From: Sorex araneus
Taxonomy: Eukaryota; Chordata; Mammalia; Eulipotyphla; Soricidae
Direction: 5' to 3'
DNA length: 64,000 bases
NCBI RefSeq assembly: GCF_027595985.1
Contig: NC_073313.1
Coordinates: forward strand, 113,103,552 to 113,167,551
Shown: positions 34,401 through 47,620 of the stretch, piece by piece
Position numbering within the stretch: position 1 is the first letter of the stretch
Layout of the letters: each line of letters starts with the position of its first letter
Translations under genes and position numbers: made by a program
The notes under the pieces: model-generated
Databases searched by the model: none
What the model saw: only the letters and a program-made list of their open reading frames with translations
What the model was told of the DNA's origin: nothing

Positions 34401-37400
34401 TATATGATCACTTAATCTTTGATAAAGGAGCAAGAAATGTGAAGTGGAACAAGGAAAGCCTCTTCAACAAGTGGTGCTGGGAAAACTGGACAGCTACCTA
34501 CAAAAAAATGAACTCTGACCTCTGTCTAATGCCAGGCACAAAAGTCAGATCAAAGTGGATAAAAGACCTCTATAACAGACCTGAATCCATAAGGTACATG
34601 GAGTAAAATATAGGCAGAATCCTTCATAACATTGAAGTTAAAAGCATCTTTAAGGATGAAACACCACTGACCAAGCAAGTGGAAACATAAACAATTGGGG
34701 CTACATTAAACTAAGAAGCTTCTGCACCTCAAAAGAAACAGTGACCAAAATACAGAGAGAGCCCAAGGAATGAATATTTACCCAATACCCATCTGATATG
34801 GGATTAATATCCAAGATATACAAGACACTAGTAGTTTTGCACAAGAAAAATCCTCCAACCCCATCAAAAAATGTGGAGAAAAAATGATCAGAAGCTTCCT
34901 CAAAAAACAATACCAATGGCCAAAAGGCACATAAAAATGCTCTACATCACTAATCACCAGGGAGATGAATATCAAAACAAAAATGAGATATCATCTTACA
35001 TCACAGAGACTGGCACACTTTCAAAAGAACAAAAGCAATCAACATTGGCATGGGTGTGTGGATAAAGGGACATTCCTTCACTGTTGGTGGGAACGCTAAC
35101 TGGTCCAGCCTTTTGGGAAAACAAGATGGGCATTGCTTTAAAGACAAGAAATTGTGGGGCTCGAGCAATAGCACAGTGGGTAAGGTGCTTGCCCTGCACA
35201 AGGCCAACCCGGGTTCTATTCCCAGAATCCCATTTGGTCCCATGAGCACTGCCACGGGAGATTCCTGAGTGCAGAGCAAGGAGTAACCCCTGTGCATCGC
35301 CGGGTATGACCCAAAAAGCAAAAATAAATAAGTAAATAAATATATAAAAAGCAACATCTTACAGTTGTTGCTTGGCTGTTCAAAGACTAGAAATTGAGCT
35401 TCCATATACCACGCAATACCACTTCTGGGAGTATACCCTGAGGATGCAAAAAAGAACAGTAGAAATGACATTTGTACCTGCATGTTCATTGCAGCAACAA
35501 CATACTATTGTGGCTATTGCAACTTTTCATAGTAACCAGAATATGGAAACAACCCAAGTGCCCGAGAACAGATCACTGGTTAAAGGAACTTTGGAACATA
35601 TCAACAATAGAATACTATGCAGCTGTTAGCAAAGATGAAATCATGAAATTTGCTTATAAGTAGATGGACATGGAGAGTATCATGCTAAGTGAAATGAGTC
35701 AGAAAGAAAGGGACAGAGATAGAAGGACTGCACTCATTTGTGGAATACAAAATAATGCAATATGAGACTGACACTCAAGGATAGTAGACACAGGGCTAGG
35801 AATATTACTCCATAGTTGGAAGCCTGTCTCATGAGCTGGGGGAGAAGGCAGCTGGAATAGCAAAGGGATCAGTAAGTCAATGATGGTTGGAGGAATCGTT
35901 TGTCATGGGAGATTTATGCTGAAAGTGGATAGATTACCAAAGGTGATAGCCTCTCAGTATCTATATTGCAAACCATAATGCCCCATAGTAGAGAGAAAGT
36001 ATAGGGGAAATTGTCTGCCATACAGGCAGGGAGAGATTTGGAAAGGGGGGGTATGCTGGGGACATTGTTGGTGGGGAATGTGCACTGGTGAATGGATGGG
36101 TCTTCGATCATTGTATGACTGAAACTCAAACATGAAAGCTTTGTAACTGTATCTCATGGTGATTCAATAAAAAATGAAAAATGTTCTCAAAAAATTTCTA
36201 AGACAAAACATCACCCTGATTTAAATAGCAGACAAAGATACCAAAAAAAGAGAGGACTACAAGCTAATTTCTCTGATAAACACAGGTGGAAAGATCCTCA
36301 AAAAATAGTAGCAAATAGAATCCAACAACTTATTAAAAAGATCATACATCGTGACCAACTGGGAATGATCTAGGTGAATGTAAGGATGGTTTAGCAATCA
36401 CAAGCCAAAGGATATAATACATCACATGAATAAAAGAAAGAATCATATAATCATATCAATACAAACAGAGAAAACATTTGATGAGATCCAGCACCCATTC
36501 ATTATAAATCCTATTAACAAAATGAGAATCAATAGAGCTTTCAACATAGATAAAGTTATTTGTCATAGCTCACAGAAAACATTGTACTCAATGAAGAAAA
36601 CCTAAAAGGTTTTCTTCTAAGATCAGGCACAGATAAAGTTGCCCACTATCACCACTTCTATACTATATAACACTGGATTTACTTGCCATAGAAATTAGGC
36701 AAGCAAAATATATCAAGGGCATCCATATAGGAAAAGGAGAAATCAAACTCTCACTATTTGTGATGATATGGTTCTATATTTAAAAAATACTAAAAACTAC
36801 ATAAAATATTCTATATGCAGTAGATTTGTGTAGTAAAGTGGCAAGCTATGAAATTAATATGCAAATTTCTGTGGCTTTTCTATGTGCAGATAATGAAGGA
36901 AATGTGAGAGTTATTTATTAAAACAATCCCACTCACAATTGTGCCTCAGAAAATCAAGTACCTCAGATTTAGTTTAACTAAAGAGGTGAAACACCTATAC
37001 ACAGAAAACTATAAATACACTACTTCAAGAAATAAAAGAGGATCGAGGAAATAGAAACTCTTCTATTGCTCATGGATTGGGAGGATTAATATCATCAAAA
37101 TCACAACACTCTCCCAAAACATTGTACAGATCCAATGAAGTTTCTGTAAGGATACCTATGAAATTTTTCAAATAAATAGATCAAACAATCCTGAACTTTA
37201 TGTGGAACAATAAATGCCTCCTAAGAAATAAAGCAATACTCAGGAAAAAGAAGATGGGAGGTATCATTTTCCCCAACATCAAACTGTATGACAAAGTGGT
37301 AGTAATTAGACCAGCAGCATGGTGCTGAAAAAAAGACAGATTCTCATATTAATGGAATAGGGTTGAATATCCTGAGACAAACACTCAAGTGATGATCAGT

Positions 37401-40400
37401 TAATTTTTGTTAATTTTTGATAAAGGGGAAAAACTTTTGATGCGTAGCAAAGAAATCTCTTCAACAAATGTTGGTGGGAAAATGTGTCAGCTACATGCAA
37501 AAAAATGAACTCAAACCTGTTTTTAATTCCAAACACCATTTGGAACATAAAATGTATCCAGAACTCCCAATGGCACTGAAATTTAAGACATCCTTAAGGA
37601 TGAAATACCAATGACCAAGCAAGTGGAAGCAAAGATGAACTACAAAACAAAGACTACATTAAATTAGGAAGCTTCTGCACTTCAAAGGAAATGACAACCA
37701 GGATACAAACACAACCCATGGAATGAGAGAAATTCCCAACACTCATAATGATAAGGGGTTAATATCAAAGATATATTAAGGTTCTGATAGACCTTTACAA
37801 TAAAAGCATCCAACCTCATCAAGAAATTGGAAGAGATTAAAAGAATCTTTCTCAAAGAACAAATACAAATGGTCAAAGGGATAGGACAAGGTGTTTTTAA
37901 TCACTAATCATCAGGGAAATGCAAGTCAAAACAACAGTGAGATATCATCTCACACCACAGAGATTGGCACACATCAAAAATAACAAGAAGGATCGGTGCT
38001 GGCATGTATGCAGGGATAAAGGGACTCTCAGTCACTGTTGATGGAAATGTCAACTAGTCAAGATTTTATGGAAGACAATATGAACATTCCTAAAATATTA
38101 GGAATTGAGCTCTCATTTGACCCAGAAAGTCTTATTTCTTGGAACTTAACAACAAGCTCCCCACCCCAAAAAAAGGGTTGGGGAATAGTATAGGTAAAGT
38201 TGCAACACCTATGGAGGGAAGTGTTCAACCAGAAGGAGATGGTACTGAAAGGAGGTAAACTATTACATATGAAACCCTCTTGGCAACAGTAACTATAAAT
38301 CAAGTGAAAAAACTCATATTTTTAAAGTGTCTCTAGTGCACAAAAGCCATCTGCACTTCTATGGTCATTGCAGAGCTATTCACAATCACCAGAATCTGCA
38401 AAAAATCCATGTGTCATCTGCTGCTATGTGAATGGAACCAGAGGGTATAATGGTGAGTGAAATAATTCAGCGGAAAAGGGACAAATTTAGAATGATCTCT
38501 CTCATAAAAAAAACACAACTTTGTAAGGTAAGAACAAGTGGCCAATGGCAACAGACCCTGAGAGTTGACTTGCAGAACTGAGTCAAGGAGTGGTAGGAGG
38601 AGATCTTTAGATGTTGGAGGGATGTTGACATTCAAGTGGTGGGTATGGTATTGTAACATTGCAAGCCTGAAATTTTATTATTATATTATAAATCATGGTG
38701 TTGGAATAAAAGATGAAGAAAATTTTTTCTATATTGCTAAAAGAAAACATTGCTATAAGAAAACATTGATAAAATAGCCTTACTTCCATGGCCAGAGAGA
38801 GATGATACAGGGATTGCAGAGCTTTTCTTGCACATTGTGGACCTGGGCTCAACCTCTGGCACTGCAAGGAGTGGTCACTGAGCATAGAGCCAGAAGAAAG
38901 CACTGAATTCCACAGGGTGTGACTCAAAACCTTGGTCACCCTCCAAATAGGATCACTCCAAAAATTAACTATTGGTTTGAATGACACTCAAGAAAATAAC
39001 ACAAAACTTAGTTTAACCACTAATTGAACTCCTCATTAAAAGTGAATATTGGGTAAAAAAAAAAAGTGAATATTGGATTACCAAGAAAGTTATGTTCTAT
39101 TGAGGTATTCGCTAACTTATCTTTTATGTATTATATGCTGCATTCAAGATCATTTTATTTACATAATTTATTAAATATAACAAGTTAATTTTGCCACAAA
39201 TCCTTTATTGTTTACTCACTGTTCTTTATTCTCATACCTCTCCAGCAATGTTCCTCACTCCACTCACTCCAAATTCCGTCCTCAGCACAATAAATATTCA
39301 CTTTGCTTCTTACAGAAAAGCATAATTTCTGGCTTTCATTTAATGATTTTGTAACATACATCTCATTTTCAAGTGTAGTTGTCTGAAACTAGAGAGAAAA
39401 AAATCCAATGCTTGTTATTTAGCTTAAATTATAACTATATAGATCCTGATTGGTCACCTTCCAAATGGGTCTTCATAAAACATCTATCACATGTCTAGAA
39501 TGTGATACACAAAAATAATAAGAGTGACTATATTTTCATTCCACAATTGCCGCCCCATTAAAAAAGCTTCTCCAGCTGTACCTTCCTGATAAAAATACTG
39601 AACCCCCTGAACAAACACAGTGACCCCTTAGTCTTTGTATTTCAAACCATAATGCACAAAAGAAAAGAGAGAGAGAGAGAGAAAAGTTCCTACTATAGAG
39701 GCAGGCAGGGGATGAGGGGTGGGAGGGGAACTGGGGACACTGGTGCTGGGAAATGTACACTGGTGGAGGGATGGGTGTTGGAACACTGTATGACTGAAAC
39801 TCAATCATGAACAGCTTTGTAACGGTCTATCTCACAGTGATTAAATTTTTTTAATTAAAAAAAGAGTGACTATATTTTATGTGGTGGGTATTTTTACATT
39901 TTTCTCCATTTTTCTTATCTATATTTTAATTTTTCTATATCACTTGCATAAAAGGCATCTATATGTGGCAGGACAAAAATTCATAAGTAACTTCGATGTA
40001 TATGACCATACTATTTGTTTTAGTGTTAATGCTCCCATATTCCTTCATCTGGAAAAATGCTACATACACCGAGTTAGTGAAAAGAAAAGTCATTATACGT
40101 TAATATTGCCTGTCTGTAAACTATAACATTCATTCAGACACAAGAGTAGTTTACCCCTTATTCTTTTGGGGCCCCATCAGCAGTTCCCACAACTTAGTCC
40201 AGGCTCTACACTCAAGGATTGCCCTTGGAGGTGCTCAGAGGACCATAAGTGGTGCCTGGAATGGAACTCTAGTTATCCCCATGCAAAATAAATGCTCTAC
40301 CACTATATTATTACTCCATATTCTCCCTTTATTCTTATTTTGATTAGCTTCTGTATGACTCACTCTGTGATAGTGCTCAGACATTGGTATGAATGTACTC

Positions 40401-40968
40401 CTATAGAAAAAATATCACAGATCTGAATGACCTTTAAAAAATCACTACAACTACTACTTTAATTTTGTATTTCAAAAAGTGAATAAAGGCTTCTCACGCA
40501 CACAAACATATTTTGTTGCAATTTTCTTGGGAATGATCATGATATAGCATAGCTTGAAGTGGACAAGTCTTCAAATTGATTCAGTGACATGTTGTCCAAG
40601 AACAAGCTAATAATTTTCTGAGCTAAAATGGGAATTTTCTTATCATTATTCTAACAAGACCTGTATTCAAGTTCAAGCTGAGTAATTTGATTGTGAACAA
40701 ATTAAAGTACTTCAGACCTTTAAGTCTATTCTATCAACAGAGAATTTTCTCATCTTTATATGAAAAGAATCAATTCAAAGTAATGGTTTATTTACTTATA
40801 TCCACAACTTTTTATGTTCTAAAGCAAAGAATAAAATTAACATAATACCATAGGCCTAAAGAGATCACTGTTTCATTGGTACAGGGGAAATAAATTAGTT
40901 TTGCCTATTTTCTCTGCTTAGCTCCTCTAAAATGTGTTTATGTTCCATAATGTCCAGAAGGAAAGAGA

Positions 40969-41001
<33 letters not shown>

Positions 41002-44000
41002 CAAGATACAAAAGGTTTTGGAACATTGTATGATTGAAACCCAATCATTAAAAACTTCACAATTGTGTTTCTCATGGTGATTCAATAAATAAATAAATAG
41101 TGTTTATGTTGGTGTTTCTTAATTTGGCTTTCTTTGTACTAGAGGCCACTTCCATTTTATGCATGCAATGGCAACTTTAGTTTATTGACATGAAATTCAA
41201 AACATGTTACTAGATTATTTCTAAGACACCATGAAGTTTTAAAATTGGTATGCCTAATTATACTACTAGCTTGAAAGCATATTTCTTTTGTCTACTAAAA
41301 TATTTGGTTTTTCAGAAATTAAGTTACATGCCATGTTATAATATTTATGTAGCTAGCAAATTATTTTGACTCTCATGTCTGCCATTTCATTTCTAAAGCT
41401 AGGTTTACAATTTCCCCCAAATAAATGCAATATTCGTATTACTCTGGTAGAATCATCTTCTATGAACTCAATTTCATAAATGAAACACTTTGGTGGAATG
41501 GGGCCTCTTGGTACGTTCCATCTCAGGAAAATGTCCTCTGAATCCTTCACAGTAAGACTAAGGTGGTCTGCTGGCAAAGGTTTAACTGAAAAGCAAAAGG
41601 AAACCATTTAGACCTGGAGGTTGTTGAGGCTTAGTAGTAGTACACCTTATCAAAACCCTGCAACACCTAGTAACACACACATCCAAAGATAACTCAGGCA
41701 CATAAAGTCTATTTTCTACACTTCGAATTAAAATCGAAGCTGCTTCTTGTGGACAAGTGATGAGTCTCAGTGATAAAAGTACATATCTTGCAAGTATGAG
41801 GTCCTGGGTTTATTCCCAATACACCTTCCTCGTAATTAAATATAATATCATCAAGATACTTGGCAAACACAATTAGTTTATTTAGAACAAAGTTTCTCAA
41901 AACTATATGGCCTACCATCTACTTCTCAGAAAAAAAATCACTCAGTAACTGCCCCTTCCAGAAATCTGCCTTAATTAGGCAAACACACAGAAAAGCACCC
42001 TCAAATGGATCCCAGGTTACCACTGCTACTTCCCCTGAATTGGTCCAGGAAACCCTATGTGGGCAGTATCACCCACTTTGGGAAGCAATGACTTAGAAAC
42101 TTTGTTATTTTGCAAACTAATTTTTAAAGTCACATGTTAAAAATATTAAAGGTCAGAAAAAATGCAAAGATTAAAATTAGTAATTTCTCCCCATTTTTGT
42201 AAAATTGGAAACTAGTGAATTCATTCGAGCTTATGATGTGTTGGACACTGAACCAAAGACTTTGCAAAATAGACTCATTCGTGTGTCAAAACAAATCTAA
42301 GAGATTATCATTAGTTTACTTAAAAGCAAATTGAAAAGTATTCAGTAACTTGCCCAAAGTAAGATAACTACATAGTAATAAAGGGATAAAGAGATAAATC
42401 CATGATTCAGACCCAGGTCTGCCTGTCACTCCAGTATTATAATTATATCTGATAATATCCAGTTGATTCCATAATTATTCTATCACAGATCATCATCGTC
42501 ATCATCATCATCATCCTGTTGATCATCAAATTTCTCGAGCGGTTCAGTAACATCTCCATTCATCCAAGCCCTGAGATTTTAGAAGCCCTCTCTATCACAG
42601 ATACTTAAGAAAAATACTCTATCAAGTCAGGAGAGGGACAAATACCGTGAATCTCTCTCATACTGCTCCAAACTTCTTTCCTTGTCAAACACTCTAGCAA
42701 TGGAGTGGGGAGGGGGCAGGTTGGGAAAACTGTATATAAATTACTTGACAGCAGAAGAGGCATGCCCTTGCCTACATCTCCTTTTGAGATGTGTAATTTT
42801 TGGCCTTACCTTACTTCTTTGGCTCCCCTCTACCTGAAATGTGTACTTTCTTACTTAAGGGTGCATTTCCTCATTCTTGGGAGATCGCCTCCTCCCTGCT
42901 TGGAATGTGTACTTTGCTCTTTTATTTTCACTCTGAAGAAGTTTGTGCTCTCTCTTGAGCCTGTATCTTTATCTACATTTCTCCTGCTATCCCTTTATTT
43001 CCAAACCAAACTTGTATCATTTCACTATTCATCTCCTTCTGAAATTCTTTTCTGTGAGGAAAATGGGTAGACCTGAAACTCCTCGGTAAGATTTAAGAGT
43101 CACTACTCTACAAAGTTCAGGACCTCATTCCCACCTTAGTTCACCTCTCAAAGAATCGGCTGCCAGGGATCATTTCTCATGCTGGCTGAAAAATTGGAAT
43201 CCAGGTAGGGTTTGGTAACAGTCTCCTGAGACTCATAAGACAAAGTCTGCTATCATATAGGTATTTATTACAGTAGTTTTTCAATCATAGGTTTCCCCAG
43301 GCACTTCTCCAGGGTATGAGGTGAGTATAGAGGGAAGTGATCGATTTTTTTCTCAAGGCTGCCCCTTCTCTTATCCCCATATTACATAAGCCACCTGGGG
43401 AATTCTACTTCTTTACTGATGGGTGTGACATCTCCCACAGGCAACAATAGAATATGAGTGGAGACACTGTGACAAAACTAGAATGAAGTGGAGACTGTTA
43501 GAGTGAAGTGCCACAATATTTTATGCATTAAAATCTACAATGAACAGCCACTAAACCACAGTGCCTAACACTCTATAATAAATCCACTTCTTAACACAAT
43601 TCTAAATGAAAATAACTTTGCCATTCATTCAATTCTTTATTATATATTAATGTTTAGCTAAATGTTTCCTCATACTGCCTCATATACTCTATTAGCTCTT
43701 TTTTTCCTGACTTTGTGTTTTTATAACACAGTTCAATTCTTTTTTTTTTTTTTTGCTTTTTTGGGTCACACCCGGCAATGCTCAGGGGTTACTCCTTGCT
43801 TTGCACTCAGGAATTACTCCTGGCGGTTGCTTGGGGGACCATATGGGACTCGGAATCGAACCCAGGTCGGCCGCATGCAAGGCAAACTCCCAACCTGCTG
43901 TGCTATCTCTCCAGCCCCAACACAGTTCAATTCTTTTTGCCTCCCTCTTTCCTCTGTCACTCTTGCACTCTAACTCTCACCCTCCCCTTCCTTCCCACCA

Positions 44001-47000
44001 TCCCTGTTTCCCTCTTGCCCTTCTCTCTCCTTACTTTCCCCTCTCGTTTATTGTTCTCACACACACATGCTCTTTTTCTCTTCTTCTTCATCATCTTCTT
44101 CTTCATCTCCTTCCATGTACATATAAATGGTCTCAACTAGAAATATTTTGAATTTTAGCTCACCTATATTTTGAAGCTGAAAAATGAAGTAGCTGGATCT
44201 GATAGACTTGAATTGTGATGTTCCATTAACACAGATGTAGAAATCTTTATAGTCTGATGATTCCAAATGAGGAAACCTACATCCAATATTTTTTCTACCG
44301 GCCTTAATGTAATTGGGACACTGTACTGCATGGTCCAAGCCTTCATACCTATAAAAAGAAGTGCTGTAAGCATTGTGTTTTCTAGTGTCTTCTAATGCCA
44401 TGTTTCTCAATTTTATATCATCAGAAAATTCCAAGTAAATGTTAAAATCACTCAATATATGCAGTATTTATTGAGTATCTATTATGCATCAGATGTGATA
44501 ATAAATGCTAGGGAACAATATTAAGGAAAGTAGAGATAATTTTAAAGATTTCATGGAGTTTATAAACATGTGAAAACGTTTCCAAATTTTCAAAAATAAG
44601 GTAAGGATTCATGGGCAGGTATTTTGGTTATGTTGACTCACTAACAGAATTAGCAAGTTAAGAAATTCTAGAGTTTACATAAATAATCCTGTATTTTCTA
44701 TATTGTAATCAGGAATTTATTTTAGAAAAAACATAAAGTCATACTTATATTGCTCTGATTAATGTAATCAAAATTCTCTAAAGATGTATTATACATGAAA
44801 ATACAAACCATAGAATTTGTATTTTTTTCATTTTTAAAATTTTATTGAATCACCGTGAGATAGTTTCAAGCTTTCCTGTTTGGGTTACAATCTCACTATG
44901 ATCAAACACCCATCCCTCCACCAGTGCACATTCCCAACCATCAATATCCCCAGTATACCCCCCTTTACCACCATCCCCCTGCCTCTAAGGCAGACAATAT
45001 TCCCCATACTCTCTCTCTACTTTGGGGCATTATGGTTTGCAACACAGACACTGAGAGGTCACCATGTTTGGTCCATTATCTACTTTTGGCATGCATCTCC
45101 CATTCCAACTGGTTCCTCCAGCCATCATTTTCTTAGTGATCCCTTATCTATCCCATCTGTTCTTCTCCCCTCCGCTCATGAAGCAGTCTTCCAGCTATGG
45201 GGCAATCCCCCTGGCCCTTGTATCTATGGTCCTTGGGTGTCAGCCTCATGTGATGCTACCCTACACTCCACAAATGAATGCAGTCCCTCTATATCTGTCC
45301 CTCTCTTTCTGACTCATTTTACTTAGCATGATACTCTCCATGTTTATCCATTTTCAAGCAAATTTCATGACTTCATCTCTCCTAACAGCTACATAGTATT
45401 CCATTGTGTAGATGTACCAAAGTTTCTTTAACCAGTCATCTGTTTTAGGGCACTCGGGTTGTTTCCATATTTTGGCTATTGTGAACAGTGCTGCAATGAA
45501 TATACAGGTACAGATGTCATTTCTACTGTGCTCTTTTGCATCCTCGGAATATATTCCCAGAAGTGGTTTTGTGGGGTCATATGGAAGCTCAATTTCTAGT
45601 TTTTGAAGGACTGTCCACATTGTTTTCCAGAAAGGCTGGACCAGTTGGCATTCTCACCAACAGTGAAGGAGCGTCCCTTTCCCCACATCCACGCCAGCAC
45701 TGGTTGCTTTTGTTGTTTTGAATGTGTGCCAGTCTCTGTGGTGTGAGATGATATCTCATTATTATTTTGATTTGCATCTCCCTGATGAGTAGTGATGTGG
45801 AGCATTTTTTCATGTGCCTTTAGGCCATTTGTATTTCATTTTGAGTTCATTTCTTCTCCCCATTTTCTGATGGTGTTGGAGTTTTTTTCTCATACAATTC
45901 TACAAGAATCTTGTATATCCTGGATATTAATCCCTTATCAGATGAGTAAATATCCTTTCCCATTTTCTGGGCTCTTTCTGTATTTTGGTCACTGTTTCTT
46001 TTGAAGTGCAGAAGCTTCTTAGTTTGATGTAGTCCCATTTGTTTATGACAAACCATAGAATTTGAGGATAAAGCCAAAGGGGCAAAATAGAAGACTTGTT
46101 TTGGCAAGTAAATACCTATTTTTTCTTTCTGCAGACAAGAAATGTGATCATATCGTCTAAAGTTCATTTATTGCCAGTAAGAAAGTTGGTGGGAATTAGG
46201 GGAAATTTTCCTACTGATACACAAAGCAATAATTTTTGGTTATTTACCTAGAAATTAGCTTACAATACAAAATGTTGCGTTATGTATAAGGGCGGTCAAA
46301 ATCTCTTGAAATGAGGCCAACCTAACAGTTGGGAAGGTTCTATACAAATATCCAGACTCTAATGAATTCACTTTATGCCAAGTATTTAAGGAAAGTTTGC
46401 AAATTTTCATTCTCTAGGGAAGTATACCAGATTGCTATTTAAGATACATGATATCTAGGCTTGACTTTGCAGATTGATTTTGCATTAGTGGGAAAGTTCA
46501 TATTTCCTTTGCTGTTCAGATTCTAAAATGTTAACCCTTTTTTGAATCACCACTAAATATATACTTTCAAGGCTGTTCATGATCAGGTTTCAGTCATACA
46601 AGGTTCCAACACCCATCCCTCTACCAGTGTACATTTCCCACCTCCAATGTCCCCCGTTTCCTTTCTGCCACCACCCCAACCCCTAGGCTGTCTCTATGGC
46701 AGGCACTTTCAGTATTCCTCTCTCTCCTTTTAGACATTATGGTTTACAATACATATACTGAAAGTGTATCATGGTGTTCCTTTACCAACTGTCAGCACAC
46801 AGTTCTTAACCAGGACCATCATTTACAGCTATCTTTTTCATAGTGACCCTTCTCTGTCCCAACTACCTTCTATCCCAGCATTTGAAGCAGGCTTCCATCC
46901 ATCAAACATTCCTCCTGGATCTTTTTATCTACTTTCCTTGGGTATTAGTCATAGCTGAAGCCATACCACAGCGGGTAAGGCGTTTGCCTTGCATGCAGTC

Positions 47001-47560
47001 AACCCAAGTTCAATTCCTCCATCCCTCTCAGAGAGCCCGGCAAGCTACTGAGAGTATCTCGCCCGCATGGCAGAGCCTTGCAAGCTACCTGTGGCGTATT
47101 CGATATGACAAAAACAGTAACAACCAGTGATGGAGACGTTACTGGTGCCCACTCGAGCAAAATTGATGAGCAACAGGATGACAGTGACAGTGATAGTTTT
47201 TTCACATCCCACAAATCAGTGCAATCATTCTATGTCTGCTCCTCTCCTTCTGACTCTAAAATGTTAACACTTATCTTTCACTACTCTATTGAGATGAGAA
47301 CAAAGTTATGCAAATTATTAATGCAGTGTAATAGAGCATAAGGATTTGTCTTATTCCAAACCTTGTCTCATATACTAGATGTTTACTATTTATTAAATCA
47401 ACAAGTAAATTAGATGTTAAAAACTGACATGTCAATTACATATTATGAAACAATGCTGAAAGTTGACATTGCTTCTTCAAGAGCACCGTATGAAATAAAA
47501 GGCAAAACAGATTAGAATCTAATTAAAAGGATTGTTAACATCCTATTCCTTACTAGTGAT

Positions 47561-47620
<60 letters not shown>

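Noticed and set aside
41353..41442. Extension of the IL13RA2 exon to the stop at about 41,353
   Set aside because: The reading after the AGA|GTAATA donor has no similarity to the receptor, and the true continuation is found at 39,382.
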